Program-made: the position numbers and the translations under genes
Notes under the pieces: generated by a model
Database searches by the model: none
Told to the model about the DNA's origin: nothing
Seen by the model: only the letters and a program-made list of their open reading frames with translations
Shown here: piece after piece, positions 24,601-33,060 of the stretch
Numbering within the stretch: position 1 is the first letter of the stretch
How the letters are laid out: every line of letters begins with the position of its first letter
DNA from: Diospyros lotus
Taxonomy: Eukaryota > Streptophyta > Magnoliopsida > Ericales > Ebenaceae
DNA: 64,000 nt
Assembly (NCBI RefSeq): GCF_014633365.1
Contig: NC_068349.1
Coordinates: forward strand, 33,556,753-33,620,752
Direction of reading: 5' to 3'

Positions 24601-27600
24601 GCCTGTTCTGTAGTCATTTTTCTCAAAGAAAGTATCCCTTGGATATGCTAGAGATAGTGTTGCTTGGATGTAAACCAACAAATACCCCTATGGATTCGAA
24701 TATCAAATTGTTATCGGGATAAGGGAAGCCTCTTTCTAACCCTAGGCACTACCGTCGACTAGTTAGGAAACTTAATTACTTCACAATCACACATCCTAAT
24801 ATTTCATTAGATGTGAGTGTGGTAAGTCAGTTCTTCAGCATATTAAAGTTGTTCCCGATCGGGGTGTATTGTATCAAAATCATAAACACAATCAGATTGT
24901 GACATATACGAATGCTAATTGGTCAGGATCACCTAGTGACAAGCGATCCGCATCTAGATACTATGTATTTGTGGGTGAAAACCTAGTCTTGTGGAAAAGT
25001 AAGAAACAAATTGTTGTCGCCAAGTCCAGTGTAGAAGTTAAATATAGGGCAATGGCAGCAATAACGTGAGCTAATGTGGTTAAAACACTTAATTGAGGAG
25101 TTAGGAGTTACTCAAGTAAAGTCTATGCAATTGATTTGTGACAATCAAGCTACAATTGATATTGCTTCTAATCATGTGTTTCATGAGAGAATCAAGCACA
25201 TTGAAAATTAATGGCCACTTTATTAGAGAAAATGTGCTCTCTAGAGATGTAGTTACAACATATGTGAATTCCAACGATCAATTGGTTGATTTACTCACCG
25301 AGTCACTCAGAGGTTCTCATGTGAATTACATTTGTACCAAGCTAAGCATGCTCAATATATATGCTCCAACTTAAGAGAGAGTATTAAATAAGATAAGTAC
25401 AGAGTATTAGTGTAATTAACTTAAAACACTTGTATATATTCTCTTGTATTATACACTTTTGATAGAATACACATTATTTTATTCTCAATATTCTTTGATA
25501 TATTAAAGGTGCATCAACCGTGGTATGATATATTGAGATCATGGATACAACCAAATTGTGGGATTATTCTTTGGCATAATCCCATTCAAAATCTATGATT
25601 TTCCTAGTGATCCACCAAATTCCCCTTCTACTAAGATTGCTCATTCACCATCAAATCTTACAACATCATCACCTATATTGTCAAAACCTAATCTCCTTAT
25701 GGCTTTTTAAAAAGGTAAATGACACTACCCCAAATATCCTATTTCTAATTTTTGTGGTTTATTCTAGTTTAAGCCCCTTTACGCTCCATCTTTTCTTTTG
25801 ATAATTATTCAATTTTGAAGTTTGTTGAGGAGGCAATGGCACATCTTGGTTAATGGATGGCCATTCAAGAAGAGATGGCAACCCTTGAGCATAACTCTAC
25901 TTGGTTTTTGCACCTCTTCTACCCAATAAGATAGCCATCAAATGTTGGTGGATATATTTTGTGCAACTAAACCTTAATGACTCTCTGACTTGGCAGAAAA
26001 CCCAACTTGTTTCCAAAGGATATCCTAAGCTATTCCGACACCACCTCTCCTTTAGCTAGACTTGGTTATGTTTGTAGACTTATCTCCCTTGCAATTTCAT
26101 ATCATTGGTCTTTTTATTAGTTGGATGTGAAGAATACCTTTCTTCAAGGTGATCTCCATGAAGTTTACATGGAGCAACCTCAGGGGGAGTTTGATCATGT
26201 TTGTTTACTACGTAAGTCTCTATAAGAATTGAAACCATCTCCATATGCTTGGTTGGGCAATATAGTAAAGTGGTGTAGGAGTTCAGCCTCTAACATTCTA
26301 ACACTAATCATTGTCTTTCATAAACAATTTACTTCTGAACGTATACCCTTAGATGTTTATGTTAAAGTTATTGCTACCACAAGGAGTGATAGTATGGCCT
26401 TTGATGAGTTGAAGATATTTTCCTAATCCAAACTTCAAACTAAAGAACTTAAAAGTCCAAAGTGTTTTCCTAAGATTGAAATTGCTCACTCCATATGGGG
26501 CATTTTTATATCTCAAAGGAAATATATATTAAACATTTTGCAAGACAGGCATCTTGGGAGCCAAGCCAAGTAACAGTCATGAGAATCCAAATGTGAAAAC
26601 TCGCTTCTAATGATGGTGAGATATGGGATCATCCAACCAAGTATCATCATTTAGTTGGCATGTTGAATTATTTAGTTATGAAAAACTAGATATTACTTTC
26701 TCAATTAGCGTAGTGAGTTAGTCCATTTCAACCCCACAAGCTACACATTGGGAGGCAATAATGAGGTTTTGCATTACATCAAGAGGACTCCTATTTATGG
26801 TATCATTTATTGTGATTGAAGTCATGTCATAATATAAGGTTTCTCATATGCTAATTAGGTAGGATGCCCATCAAATAGAAATTCAATTGTTGATCTTTGT
26901 TGGAGGAAATTTGTGTCATGGAAGAGTAGGGAGTAGTTGATGGCAAACATGTAAAGTACAAAATTAATATACAGAGCTATAGCTCAATCCACTTGTGAAT
27001 TAATGTGGATTTACCAACCACATGAAGAAATGTGGTTTAGCAAGTTAACTCTCATGAAACTATGGAGAGAAAGACAAGCTAATATTCACATTACATATAG
27101 TATGATATTCTAGATTGCATCAAATGTATTGAAGTTGGTTGCCACTTCATTTAAGAGAAGCTCCAGCAAAAGATTATTAAAACAGGTTATGTGAGAACAT
27201 GAGACCGATTAGCCAATGCTTTTACTTACTCATTAAATTCCACTAAAATGAGTAATATTGGCTCCATAGTGGGTAGGGATTAAAGGCAAATGCTTGAAGG
27301 GGCAAGGGGGCCATGCCGAACCCCCCCCCCCCCCCCCCAAACAATGCTTTAAAAAATTTTATGCATATTATTTTGGACTTTCACATAATAACAGCAGTTT
27401 CACTAAAACATCACAATCCAACACAATTAAATGTTTGAACTAAACTAATTGGGTTATTGAGATAAATTTGGGTCGTCACAAGTTAACTTAAATTTTCTAG
27501 CAAGTAACAATGCTATCATGGCTGAAACATAACAACTATAAGAGAAATAGTTTGAGTCTCTTATCACCTTTCATTTCTCAAATCTACATATCCCAAGAAT

Positions 27601-30600
27601 GATAAGGCAAAAGCTATCTTTTCAATTTCTACACACTCCAAAAACCAATTCCCACCACCAGCCTTGAGACTCCAGCCATCTTCAATTTCTTTTGTTAATT
27701 TCCTCAAAACCAAGAGGCAGAAACTGCCATTGCTATTGCTTGAAGGTTCAAACCCTTCTTCAATCTCTTCAAAGTTGCAAAGCTATCATTGTTATGCCAC
27801 AACAAAACATGATGCAAATAGGGACAGCAAAATAGCCAAAAACACAACAATGATGCAGTGCTGAAACAATGAACAGCAAATAACACACTTAAACAACTGA
27901 AATCACGCATTTCCTGATCTAGAACAGCAAAGTAGCAGCAGCTTCTTGCTAGCCTCTTGCACCTATGGCAGCAGTGGAGGGATTGGTAGGTGTTGTGGGG
28001 TTGACTCCTAAAAACCCAAGCCTCCAAATCTTCAAAACCCTAGCTGGTTTGGGGCTGAAACTACCCGCAGAGACTTCTGCCTTCAAAAATGCTAAAAAAA
28101 AATAAAAAAATCCCCTCACCTGTGTGGCAGACTATATATACCTACCTTCAAGCTTCCAAGGGAAGCCAACCTCTTATCTCTTCAAGATTCCAAGAGTAGC
28201 CAACTCCCTTTTTGCAAATAGCTCCCCTAAAAGTCACTAATCTTCTAGGAACCACAACAAAACACTTGATGTTACAAAAGAACACCCCAAAATTAACTTA
28301 CACCAAAATATTCCCCAAAATCTGAAAATTACCAAAATAACCCTAATACCCAATTAAAGAAAACACATGAAAATAAAAACTATGTACAGGTTTGCATCAA
28401 AACGTCATTCCACATTGCATTTTGCAGTACACCCAAACACAAACAAGAGGTATGAATCTCTTCAAAGCTACCATTTTCTTTCTTGGCTTAAAACTTGAAA
28501 GGTTGCTTTTGTTTTCCACTTTACTTTTATCTTCCCTTTTTACTTTACTTCAAAGTTGGCATTGCCATAGTTTTTGCTACCTTTTTGTTCATTAAACTTT
28601 TTTTGCCTCTGATTCTTAGTTTGATTGAGACTTAGGAGTTATTGAACACCATCAAAACATGCTTGATTATCAGATATAGAAGTTCTTTTTTCAAACATTC
28701 ACAAGCTTGTAATGCTAAAAATACATATCTAAATAGAGAGGTACATTTACTTGTTTTGTGTTGCACCTCTTACACATTTTATTTTGATTGAACATATGCC
28801 AATATGTATGAACATATGTGGTTGTATTTATACATTAACTCTCTGACCCCCCCCCCCCCTCCCCCCCAAAACAATTAATGTCACCCTCCGCCCCTGGTAG
28901 GCATGATATTTACCCCATATTGGCAGCTTACTGTAACATTTTCACATGTTAATGTATATCTAACTGTGTTATCCCAATTAAGACACAGCTTCTGCATATT
29001 TCTTTCCAGTTCTCTCTTCCTCTTTTTAATCAACATACATATTGAGCAGTTATAAATTCTCCCAATATAACAGTACAATCAATACAAGACAACTAATCCT
29101 TTGCCTCATAAGAAAGAAATTTGGGTAGTCAATAAACTACATTTACATGTGATTAAATGTGCATCCATAAGGATGCAAGAGGAGGGTTAAACCAAACCCC
29201 AAGTATGTGCATGATTATTGGTGGGTTACGTGCCAATTGCGTCCTAAAGAATGTGGTTGTGGTGATTGGTTTCATTGTCTTTGGTTGTTAGAATATTTTA
29301 CTTCTTATTTGCAGTAATGTTGCAATTTCTGGCTGTGTACTTGTGGGTTACATAATTTTAGGAGAGTCTAAGAAGAAGTTAGTTCGATTTTACCAGGCTA
29401 ATACAGTTGCTTAGTTATAGGGTAGATGGGATGTTGAAAGCGTTTGTATATATTTGTGCAGCCATTGTGTATAAAGAAGGTTAGTGGTTCGCTCCAACTT
29501 CCAACACCATGACTAGAACTATCTTTTCTGCTTCGGATCTAAGAGCAGCCAACTTCTCTTTAACATTTTTAAGATAAATTAAGTTAACTTTGTTAAATTG
29601 ATCGATTCTTTCCAATGAAGAAACCAACATAACATCTTGTATTAAAATACTAAATGTGGCAATATGAACAAAATAAATAAACTATAGAACAATTAAACAA
29701 CCTTAAGAATTATATAGTTGTATGAGCAATTACCTTGACATGGATCAAGGCTATTATCATAGATTTCATTGACATTTTCACAACCAAGTTTAGTATTCAA
29801 AGTAATCAAACAAATGCAGGCTCTTGTGCAGGGATGCAAATATAAGACTTCCTTTTTTTTTTTCTTGTTTTCCTATTGTTGGGATGGCTAAACCTAAGTT
29901 ATAATTTGCTATAAAAAGAACACTATTGAGTAATGCCTAGATGATATGTTCTCAGCATATAGAACTTTCACTTTGCAACGGTACAATATTTCCATTATCA
30001 ACCTATATAAATAGCAAGTCATTGTGTAAAAAAAATGAATTAATTTGAAATTGATCTCAAATGTGTAGTAAGAAAAAGTATAGCTGCTCTTAAAGAAATG
30101 CAGCTTTTGACTTCTTACCACTCATCCCACAAATGAACCGCCTGCTCTTCTCCACTTTGTTCATTCAATAAACGCAGTACCTGAAAGGCAACAGCTTAAT
30201 GCCACAACCTTTACCAGCCATATTGAGGATATTAATAGTACTGTGAACAAGCTTCACAAAAACCTTAAAAGTTTGAGAACTAGCAGAACTAACAACTCCA
30301 CACTTTTCAGAAACCTGCACCAGAATATGATTCAATTTAGAAAGGAAACATTCTAGTTTCACCTAAAGAATGAGATGAAAACATGGATGCATACCTCCAG
30401 AACAAGGAAATAAAGATTGGTAGCTTCCTTCTTGACATTTCCCAACTGATTAGTCTCCAGGTCCTTCAAAGAAGCAACAGTTTTGATAGATCTATCATCG
30501 CCACTTAAGTTTTGAACTTCAGACAAGCATGCAGCTGCACCCTTACAAACTGATTCATCAACAGAAATTACATCTTCCACTTGATCTAAAAGTTCAAGCA

Positions 30601-32781
30601 ATGCCTAAGAGAATTGAGAAGAAACAAAATACAATAAAGATGAACAAAACACAATTAGGAGACAGAATAAGGCGTTCCAACAATTTACTCTTATCATATT
30701 GCAAACAGTAAAAATTAGGGGAGAACACAGTTGTTTTAAGGACCTTTTTGTGTTGCCTTGAACCCAGTTGATCAGTTACTCCATTGGGAGTAACAACAAC
30801 ATTAGGCTGCATTATAAATTTAACAAAAAAGTATCAGTACACTTTGTCTTTTACAATTGAAAGAAAAATAGTTGATTTTGAGGATATACTTACTCTATCA
30901 TGGGAATATGAAAGAGACGGTGGGGTCCTGAAAGGACTCTGGGTGTTAGTTACACAAAAGTTGTTATCATTCACATTTCCTTGGCTTCGATGATAATCTA
31001 CATCCTTATGTGTATCAACTTTTTTCAAGCTAAACCTATTTGAGAATATCAATGATTTCTCTGCAGGCCTCAGTGGAGGTGAAGAGAGCCACTTCTCAAG
31101 CTTACCAGGTGATCTGCAAGGGCCCTGTACCTTCAGAGTTAACCACCCACCAAACAATACATCAAAAAAAGTTGAAGAAGCAATAATCAACTACAGAAGC
31201 ATGCCTTATTCTCTTGGCAAAGATGGAAATCCAAAGAGTTGAGCCTTGAAGAACTTGCCAACACCTTGACCATCTCCGGTATGCGCTTTGATACTGCTTG
31301 AAGTCTATCATTAACTGGAGAAATTTTCCAGGTCACCTCATCACCTCCATCATCCTGGCTCTGCTTTATCAGCTATGACATTAAAAAAGCAAATAATAAC
31401 CTGTCAAGTCCACTTCAGTAACTTCAAATGTTCTTTGTCTTTTCTCTTCCTCTGCTAATAAAGGTCTTCCTTGCATAATCAATTAATCACTACATAAAGT
31501 GTTAGACCTACTAGTTTACTTTGGGATAGCCACATGAGTAACACCAAGTCATGGTATTTTCTTATAAGACCGCATGGTGGCTAACCAGAATAGGAAAGGG
31601 AATAGGGAAAGGATTCCTTGAAAATAAAGGACCCCAGCAAGGTTTCTCAAGCATGGGGCTCAAAATAAAGCATTCATTATTCTCCAACTCTCCATCTCAG
31701 GGATTGTTTCTAGCTTGTAATTGCGTGGGGTCAATTAGTGGATTTTAGTTGGTGCCCCGTCGTTTTCTTCCTTCCTTAAAGGGCTCGCCAAATTTAGATC
31801 AGTGCTGTAAATTTCTTCATTCCCTCGTTGTCGTTATTTTTCCATTGGGATTGATCAGACTATATCATGCCTGCATGGTGGGGAAGAGAGATCTTCCCAA
31901 TTCCATTATGGGTTCCTGGTATTTATGATATCAAACAACATCATGTTTGATTCTAGTCCCGTTCATATTTGAGTCAATATGGTTCCTTATCCTAAATCTT
32001 TGTTATATAAGTCTAGACAGAAAAAACCCTTGGAACAATATATATATATAAAGTATGACAACATGAGAATGATATGCAGGGTAGGATTGAACATATCACC
32101 ACAACTATTGTGATGCGCGAATAAACCGACAGCACAGAAACTACCTAAGATGAGCAAAAAGAATCTCAGTGACCGTGTGCCTAAGTGCATCAAGAATTGT
32201 AGGTTGATGACCAAGAGGTTCGACGATGAAATTACCATTCCTGGCGAAAACTTGAAACGCTTGACCATGACGCCCTTGCAAACTTCAGGCGACACCTCAG
32301 ATTGATTTTCCTTAGCATCAACAACAACCGGCAGAATATTATCGGGAGGAGTACTCTGCGAAAGACTACCCATCCCAGCGGCCAACTCATTATTGCCCTT
32401 CTGGGGCACCGAGACCGGGGCTATGCCTCTAGAACTCCAATCACTCTCGGTCTTCTGAACAGCTAAATGGGCGCACCCCCGATCAGAACAATGTGAGTCG
32501 ATTGGAGCCGCAAGTTTAGAGTTTTCGGACGCCGAAAATGCATTAACGTGATCAGTCTCCCCCGGAATCGACCCATAAACTGAATCCGCTGGTTTCGAGG
32601 TAGGGTTTTCAGATTCCGAATCGGCTGGTCGCTTAACCGGGAAGGTCTTAGGATTCTGGGTGATAGAGTTCTGAGTGTGCCGGCCGAAGAAATGCTGAAT
32701 CCCGAACTTGGCAGGCTGGGAGCTCTGCTGGTTGTGGATCGATTTCTTGGACGAGGAATTGGATTTCTTCCTCGGAGGCAT
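3048..32781 (-). CDS. DNA2: DNA2 replication ATP-dependent helicase/nuclease, 5' 24 exons (C-terminus beyond window)
   Basis: DNA2 trims long Okazaki flaps and resects DNA ends in the nucleus; JHS1 is the Arabidopsis orthologue. I built the model by reading exons and splice sites by eye. Exons in order: 32236-32781, 31205-31372, 30894-31130, 30744-30806, 30395-30604, 30264-30314, 30119-30180, 18007-18139, 17722-17832, 17487-17583, 17182-17264, 16210-16275, 15661-15816, 15465-15520, 15332-15389, 15145-15255, 15011-15067, 6483-6617, 6135-6386, 4615-4689, 4329-4450, 3546-3618, 3352-3456, 3048-3215. They total 3,195 nt (1,065 codons) with no stop and with matching phases at every junction. Plant DNA2 proteins are about 1,300 residues, so roughly the last quarter (helicase motifs after Walker A) is missing to the left. 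Twenty-two of the 24 donors are GT and two are GC. Introns 7 and 17 are about 12.0 and 8.4 kb because of transposons. The identity is very sure; some exon edges could be off by a few bases. Confidence 0.93.
3709..4298. mobile_element. hAT-type MITE in DNA2 intron 21
   Basis: This 590-bp non-coding element has ends TAGTGCTGCAAACAAGC and, inverted on the right, TGGGGCTGCAAGTGAAC, matching the widespread plant hAT MITE end GGGCTGCAAACGAGC. It is flanked by near-identical 8-bp duplications, TCAAAGAG (3701-3708) and TTAAAGAG (4299-4306). The interior is rich in AAGCTTG/CAAGCTT-like words. It fills 590 of the 710 bp of intron 21, starting only about 30 bp from the 5' splice site at 4328. Confidence 0.8.
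4690..6134 (-). other. DNA2 intron 19
   Basis: A 1,445-bp intron between exons 19 and 20. It is AT-rich. I found no inverted ends, duplications or coding remnants in it. Confidence 0.8.
6618..8219 (-). other. DNA2 intron 17, part near exon 18
   Basis: This is the low-coordinate part of the 8.4-kb intron 17. Most of it is unstructured AT-rich sequence. A possible LTR remnant lies at 7612-7903, listed separately, and a TRIM begins at 8220. Confidence 0.7.
7612..7903 (+). mobile_element. Possible copia LTR remnant with polypurine tract
   Basis: A purine tract CTTAAGGGAGAAT is followed by TGGACAGG, and the block ends TGTCCTACA, so termini of the TG...CA type are present. Inside are a TATA-like TATATATCTCTG and a long CT-rich stretch (7800-7890) ending in CTTCT repeats, as in copia LTR leaders. 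No target-site duplication or internal coding sequence is visible, so this is a guess from layout only. Confidence 0.35.
8220..8832 (+). mobile_element. TRIM (miniature LTR retrotransposon), complete with TSD
   Basis: The element is 613 bp. The left LTR is 8220-8420 (201 bp), starting TGTAATACTC and ending GGGATGTTATA. The right LTR is 8607-8832 (226 bp), starting TGTAATACCCC and ending GGGATGTTACA. Right after the left LTR comes TGGTATAAGAGCC, a primer-binding site one base from the initiator tRNA-Met complement. A purine-rich tract, CTCGGGGGTGAGAA, precedes the right LTR. The 5-bp target duplication AGCAT (8215-8219 and 8833-8837) is exact. The internal region (about 186 bp) has no coding capacity, so the element must have moved with proteins from a partner. 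The LTRs differ by an indel of about 25 bp and by many substitutions, so it is old. Confidence 0.88.
8950..9182 (-). repeat. 3' LTR of intron-17 copia element
   Basis: 233 bp, TG...CA ends on the minus strand; preceded there by the polypurine tract at about 9183-9193. It differs from the 5' LTR at nine positions by my count. Confidence 0.92.
9189..11974 (-). pseudogene. copia integrase, reverse transcriptase and RNase H fragments
   Basis: Broken pieces in the expected order. Positions 11714-11974 give an integrase start with [10 protein letters not shown]; 11150-11497 gives the integrase C-terminal [14 protein letters not shown]; 10397-10666 gives the RT start [15 protein letters not shown] and [13 protein letters not shown]; 9189-9461 gives the RNase H end ([31 protein letters not shown]). 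Between them are stops and frame changes, so no full polyprotein can be made. Confidence 0.85.
12203..12919 (-). pseudogene. copia gag C-terminus and protease fragment
   Basis: A 238-codon open stretch. Near residue 40 is a CCHC zinc knuckle, [14 protein letters not shown], with the usual glycine changed to arginine. Near residue 150 is the protease motif LDSGTIDHM with the catalytic DSG triplet intact. Upstream gag sequence continues at about 12920-13600 but is broken by stops. The product would be a packaging protein and aspartic protease of the copia element. Confidence 0.8.
13866..14098 (-). repeat. 5' LTR of intron-17 copia element
   Basis: 233 bp, TG...CA ends on the minus strand, followed by the tRNA-Met primer-binding site. 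It abuts the TSD copy TATTT at 14099-14103. Confidence 0.92.
14104..15010 (-). other. DNA2 intron 17, part near exon 17
   Basis: AT-rich intron sequence between the copia element and exon 17. A small inverted-repeat element lies at 14321-14444. No other structure seen. Confidence 0.7.
14321..14444. mobile_element. Small inverted-repeat element (MITE-like)
   Basis: CATAGTTGTCAAAGG at the left is mirrored by CTTTTGACAACTATG at the right, with GCACC/CACCT-rich sequence between, about 124 bp in all. The end sequence is like small plant elements bounded by ATAGTTGTCAAA. No clear target duplication was found, so the superfamily is unsure. Confidence 0.55.
15011..18139 (-). CDS. DNA2: DNA2 exons 8-17: iron-sulfur RecB-type nuclease core
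   Basis: These exons encode residues 446-755, the flap nuclease. Exon 8 gives [11 protein letters not shown]. Exon 9 carries the first cluster cysteine in SFSCSRR (C497) and the motif GTLLHQIFQ with H523, fitting the RecB-family GxxxH motif. Exon 13 carries KGMIDAS (D629) and LEFKTGK (E651, K653), the D and E-x-K metal-binding residues. Exon 17 carries [10 protein letters not shown] (C741, C744, C750), the remaining three cysteines of the 4Fe-4S cluster. All key residues are present, so the nuclease is predicted active. Intron 13 has a consensus GC donor (CAG|GCAAGT). The exons lie close together (introns of 75-906 bp) between the two transposon-filled introns. The cluster assignment follows the known Dna2/AddB pattern of one cysteine upstream and three downstream. 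Confidence 0.93.
15817..16209 (-). other. DNA2 intron 12
   Basis: 393-bp intron with normal GT-AG ends; no features seen. Confidence 0.85.
16276..17181 (-). other. DNA2 intron 11
   Basis: 906-bp intron with GT-AG ends. It contains a short CACACGGT/ACGGTGTG symmetry near 16718-16785 but no element boundaries that I can support. Confidence 0.75.
18380..18396 (+). repeat. TG microsatellite at LTR1 edge
   Basis: A run of about eight TG units immediately left of and running into LTR1 of the copia array in intron 7. It blurs the exact LTR start and hides any target duplication. Confidence 0.8.
19901..20103. mobile_element. hAT-type MITE, about 203 bp
   Basis: The left end CAAGGGCGGATGG and the right end, inverted, CCGGGGTGGATCCAG match the plant Ac-like end CAGGGGCGGATCCA. 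The flanks CTAGTGGC (19893-19900) and CTAGTAAC (20104-20111) fit an 8-bp duplication with two changes. The interior is A-rich, with three poly-A runs. It sits in the decayed copia internal region A. Confidence 0.7.
20593..24207 (+). mobile_element. hAT transposon, 3.6 kb, inserted in a copia LTR
   Basis: An exact 8-bp target duplication, ATTAGTGT, flanks it (20585-20592 and 24208-24215). The terminal inverted repeats are imperfect: TAGTGAACTAAAACACGG on the left against CAGTGTTCTAAAAGGCGT on the right. Both ends carry many CCTAGGCG/GCCTAG words (20615-20765 and 24165-24190), likely transposase-binding subterminal repeats. Between lie a GC-rich 5' leader and one decayed transposase gene. Removing the element and one duplication restores a normal LTR sequence. 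Confidence 0.92.
21402..23927 (+). pseudogene. hAT transposase (BED finger, DUF659, C-terminal dimerisation), broken
   Basis: It starts at ATG 21402. A BED-type zinc finger follows ([20 protein letters not shown], then [12 protein letters not shown]). A frameshift near 21720 moves to the next frame, then stops interrupt at about 21927, 21979, 22467 and 22619. DUF659 lies at about 22013-22440 ([35 protein letters not shown]). The C-terminal dimerisation region is at about 23290-23390 ([20 protein letters not shown]) and continues after a probable intron (23389-23519) with [20 protein letters not shown]. An acidic tail lies past a further stop at about 23821. The protein would cut and paste the element; this copy cannot. 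Usual length is about 650-750 residues, consistent with what remains. Confidence 0.9.
25488..27295 (+). mobile_element. Heavily decayed Ty1/copia pol fragment
   Basis: No open frame survives, but RT and RNase H motifs can be followed on the plus strand across frames: an [16 protein letters not shown] start near 25870, [20 protein letters not shown] near 26120-26190, a CH-terminal [15 protein letters not shown] near 27235, and a purine tract CTTGAAGGGG at about 27293-27302. No LTR is attached. It is older than, and distinct from, the array to its left. Confidence 0.65.
27296..28896. mobile_element. Candidate non-autonomous hAT-like element bounded by poly-C tracts
   Basis: The left end GAAGGGGCAAGGGGGCC is followed by a run of about 20 C and then AAACAATG. 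The right end has a C run, AAAACAATTAATG, and TCACCCTCCGCCCCTG, which inverted reads CAGGGGCGGAGGGTGA, the plant hAT end. The interior has no coding capacity. I could not find an 8-bp duplication, so exact limits are unsure. Confidence 0.45.
28897..30118 (-). other. DNA2 intron 7, part near exon 7
   Basis: AT-rich intron sequence. The block 29283-29510 has LTR-like looks (TATATATTTG and a CCAACA end) but no duplication or internal sequence to confirm it. Ends at the exon 7 donor (GTAAGA) at 30118. Confidence 0.6.
30119..32781 (-). CDS. DNA2: DNA2 exons 1-7: N-terminal region with PIP-like motif
   Basis: These seven exons encode residues 1-445 plus two bases of codon 446. The start ATG is at 32781-32779, just below the telo-box; the protein opens MPPRKK, a basic start shared with plant DNA2. 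Residues 25-32 (KFGIQHFF) resemble a PCNA-interacting box but have K where the consensus has Q. Residues about 36-180 are Ser/Thr/Pro-rich and look disordered. A conserved patch KRFKFSPGM ends exon 1, and exon 2 continues [10 protein letters not shown]. Exon 3 contains the plant-conserved LEKWLSS and PFRTPPSLS stretches. Exons 5-7 start the DNA2-type nuclease domain ([17 protein letters not shown], then [15 protein letters not shown]). Intron 2 uses a GC donor. Exon 7 ends in phase 2 (TG) and joins exon 8, beginning G, about 12 kb away to make a Trp codon. Confidence 0.92.
31373..32235 (-). other. DNA2 intron 1
   Basis: 863-bp intron between exons 1 and 2, GT donor at 32235 and AG acceptor at 31373. 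No internal element seen. Confidence 0.85.
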
Positions 32782-32811
32782 TTCGAATTTCGAAGATCCA
32801 GCTGCATAAAC

Positions 32812-32819
32812 TAGGGTTT
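32812..32819 (-). promoter_or_regulatory. telo-box (AAACCCTA)
   Basis: On the gene strand this reads AAACCCTA, about 31 bp upstream of the ATG, probably in the 5' UTR or core promoter. Telo-boxes are common near the start of plant genes expressed in dividing cells and cooperate with other cell-cycle elements. Confidence 0.6.
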
Positions 32820-32922
32820 TGATCTCACCCTCTCACAATATGTGATTCCGTGCGTGTGCCTTTATATGTATATGTATATGTACATGTATATGCAGCTTCA
32901 GAGATAGTGCATTTGTTTGTAA

Positions 32923-32931
32923 TTTCCCGCC
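32923..32931 (+). promoter_or_regulatory. E2F binding site (TTTCCCGCC)
   Basis: TTTCCCGCC is a perfect match to the plant E2F/DP consensus WTTSSCSS. It lies about 145 bp upstream of the DNA2 start codon. E2F factors drive G1/S genes, which fits the role of DNA2 in replication. A nine-base match can occur by chance, but position and gene function agree. Confidence 0.65.
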
Positions 32932-33060
32932 CAATAGTGGAGATTTCGTGTCTATTGTTCTCGTTAAGGAGGGAAAGCGTTTGAGCCGTTCGATCAAGAT
33001 GGCCGATTTGGATGCGGTTACAATCCACTGCGACCGTGCCCCCTAATCAACTACCACGTG

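Larger units (their letters stand above)
18393..25487 (+). mobile_element. Copia LTR-internal-LTR-internal-LTR array in DNA2 intron 7
   Basis: Three short related LTRs lie in one direction. LTR1 is 18393-18521 (about 129 bp), followed at once by TGGTATCAGAGCC. LTR2 is about 20557-20592 plus 24216-24289 (split by the hAT element), followed by TGGTATCAGAAC. LTR3 is 25382-25487, preceded by the purine tract TTAAGAGAGAG. LTR2 and LTR3 are closely alike; LTR1 is more diverged. Internal A (18522-20556) starts with a gag leader (ATG at 18957) and ends with an RT remnant ([16 protein letters not shown], near 20370). Internal B (24290-25381) jumps from the leader to RNase H ([15 protein letters not shown], about 24925). 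Both are heavily deleted. The layout suggests unequal recombination between copies or one element landing next to another. Confidence 0.7.
32782..33060 (-). promoter_or_regulatory. DNA2 5' UTR and proximal promoter
   Basis: This stretch lies directly upstream of the DNA2 ATG (reading right to left). It contains a telo-box at 32812-32819 and an E2F-type site at 32923-32931. Between them is a TATG/TACA-rich microsatellite-like stretch at about 32860-32895. No clear TATA box at a standard distance was found. This combination is the usual architecture for plant replication and cell-cycle genes. The exact transcription start cannot be read from the sequence. Confidence 0.6.

Noticed and set aside
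29283..29510. Possible solo LTR in intron 7
   Set aside because: It has TG/CA-like ends and a TATA-like site, but the flanks do not match as a target duplication.
31195..31205. Alternative GT donor for DNA2 exon 2 (about 10 bp downstream)
   Set aside because: It would break the frame with exon 3; the GC donor at 31204 keeps phase and matches known DNA2 sequence order.
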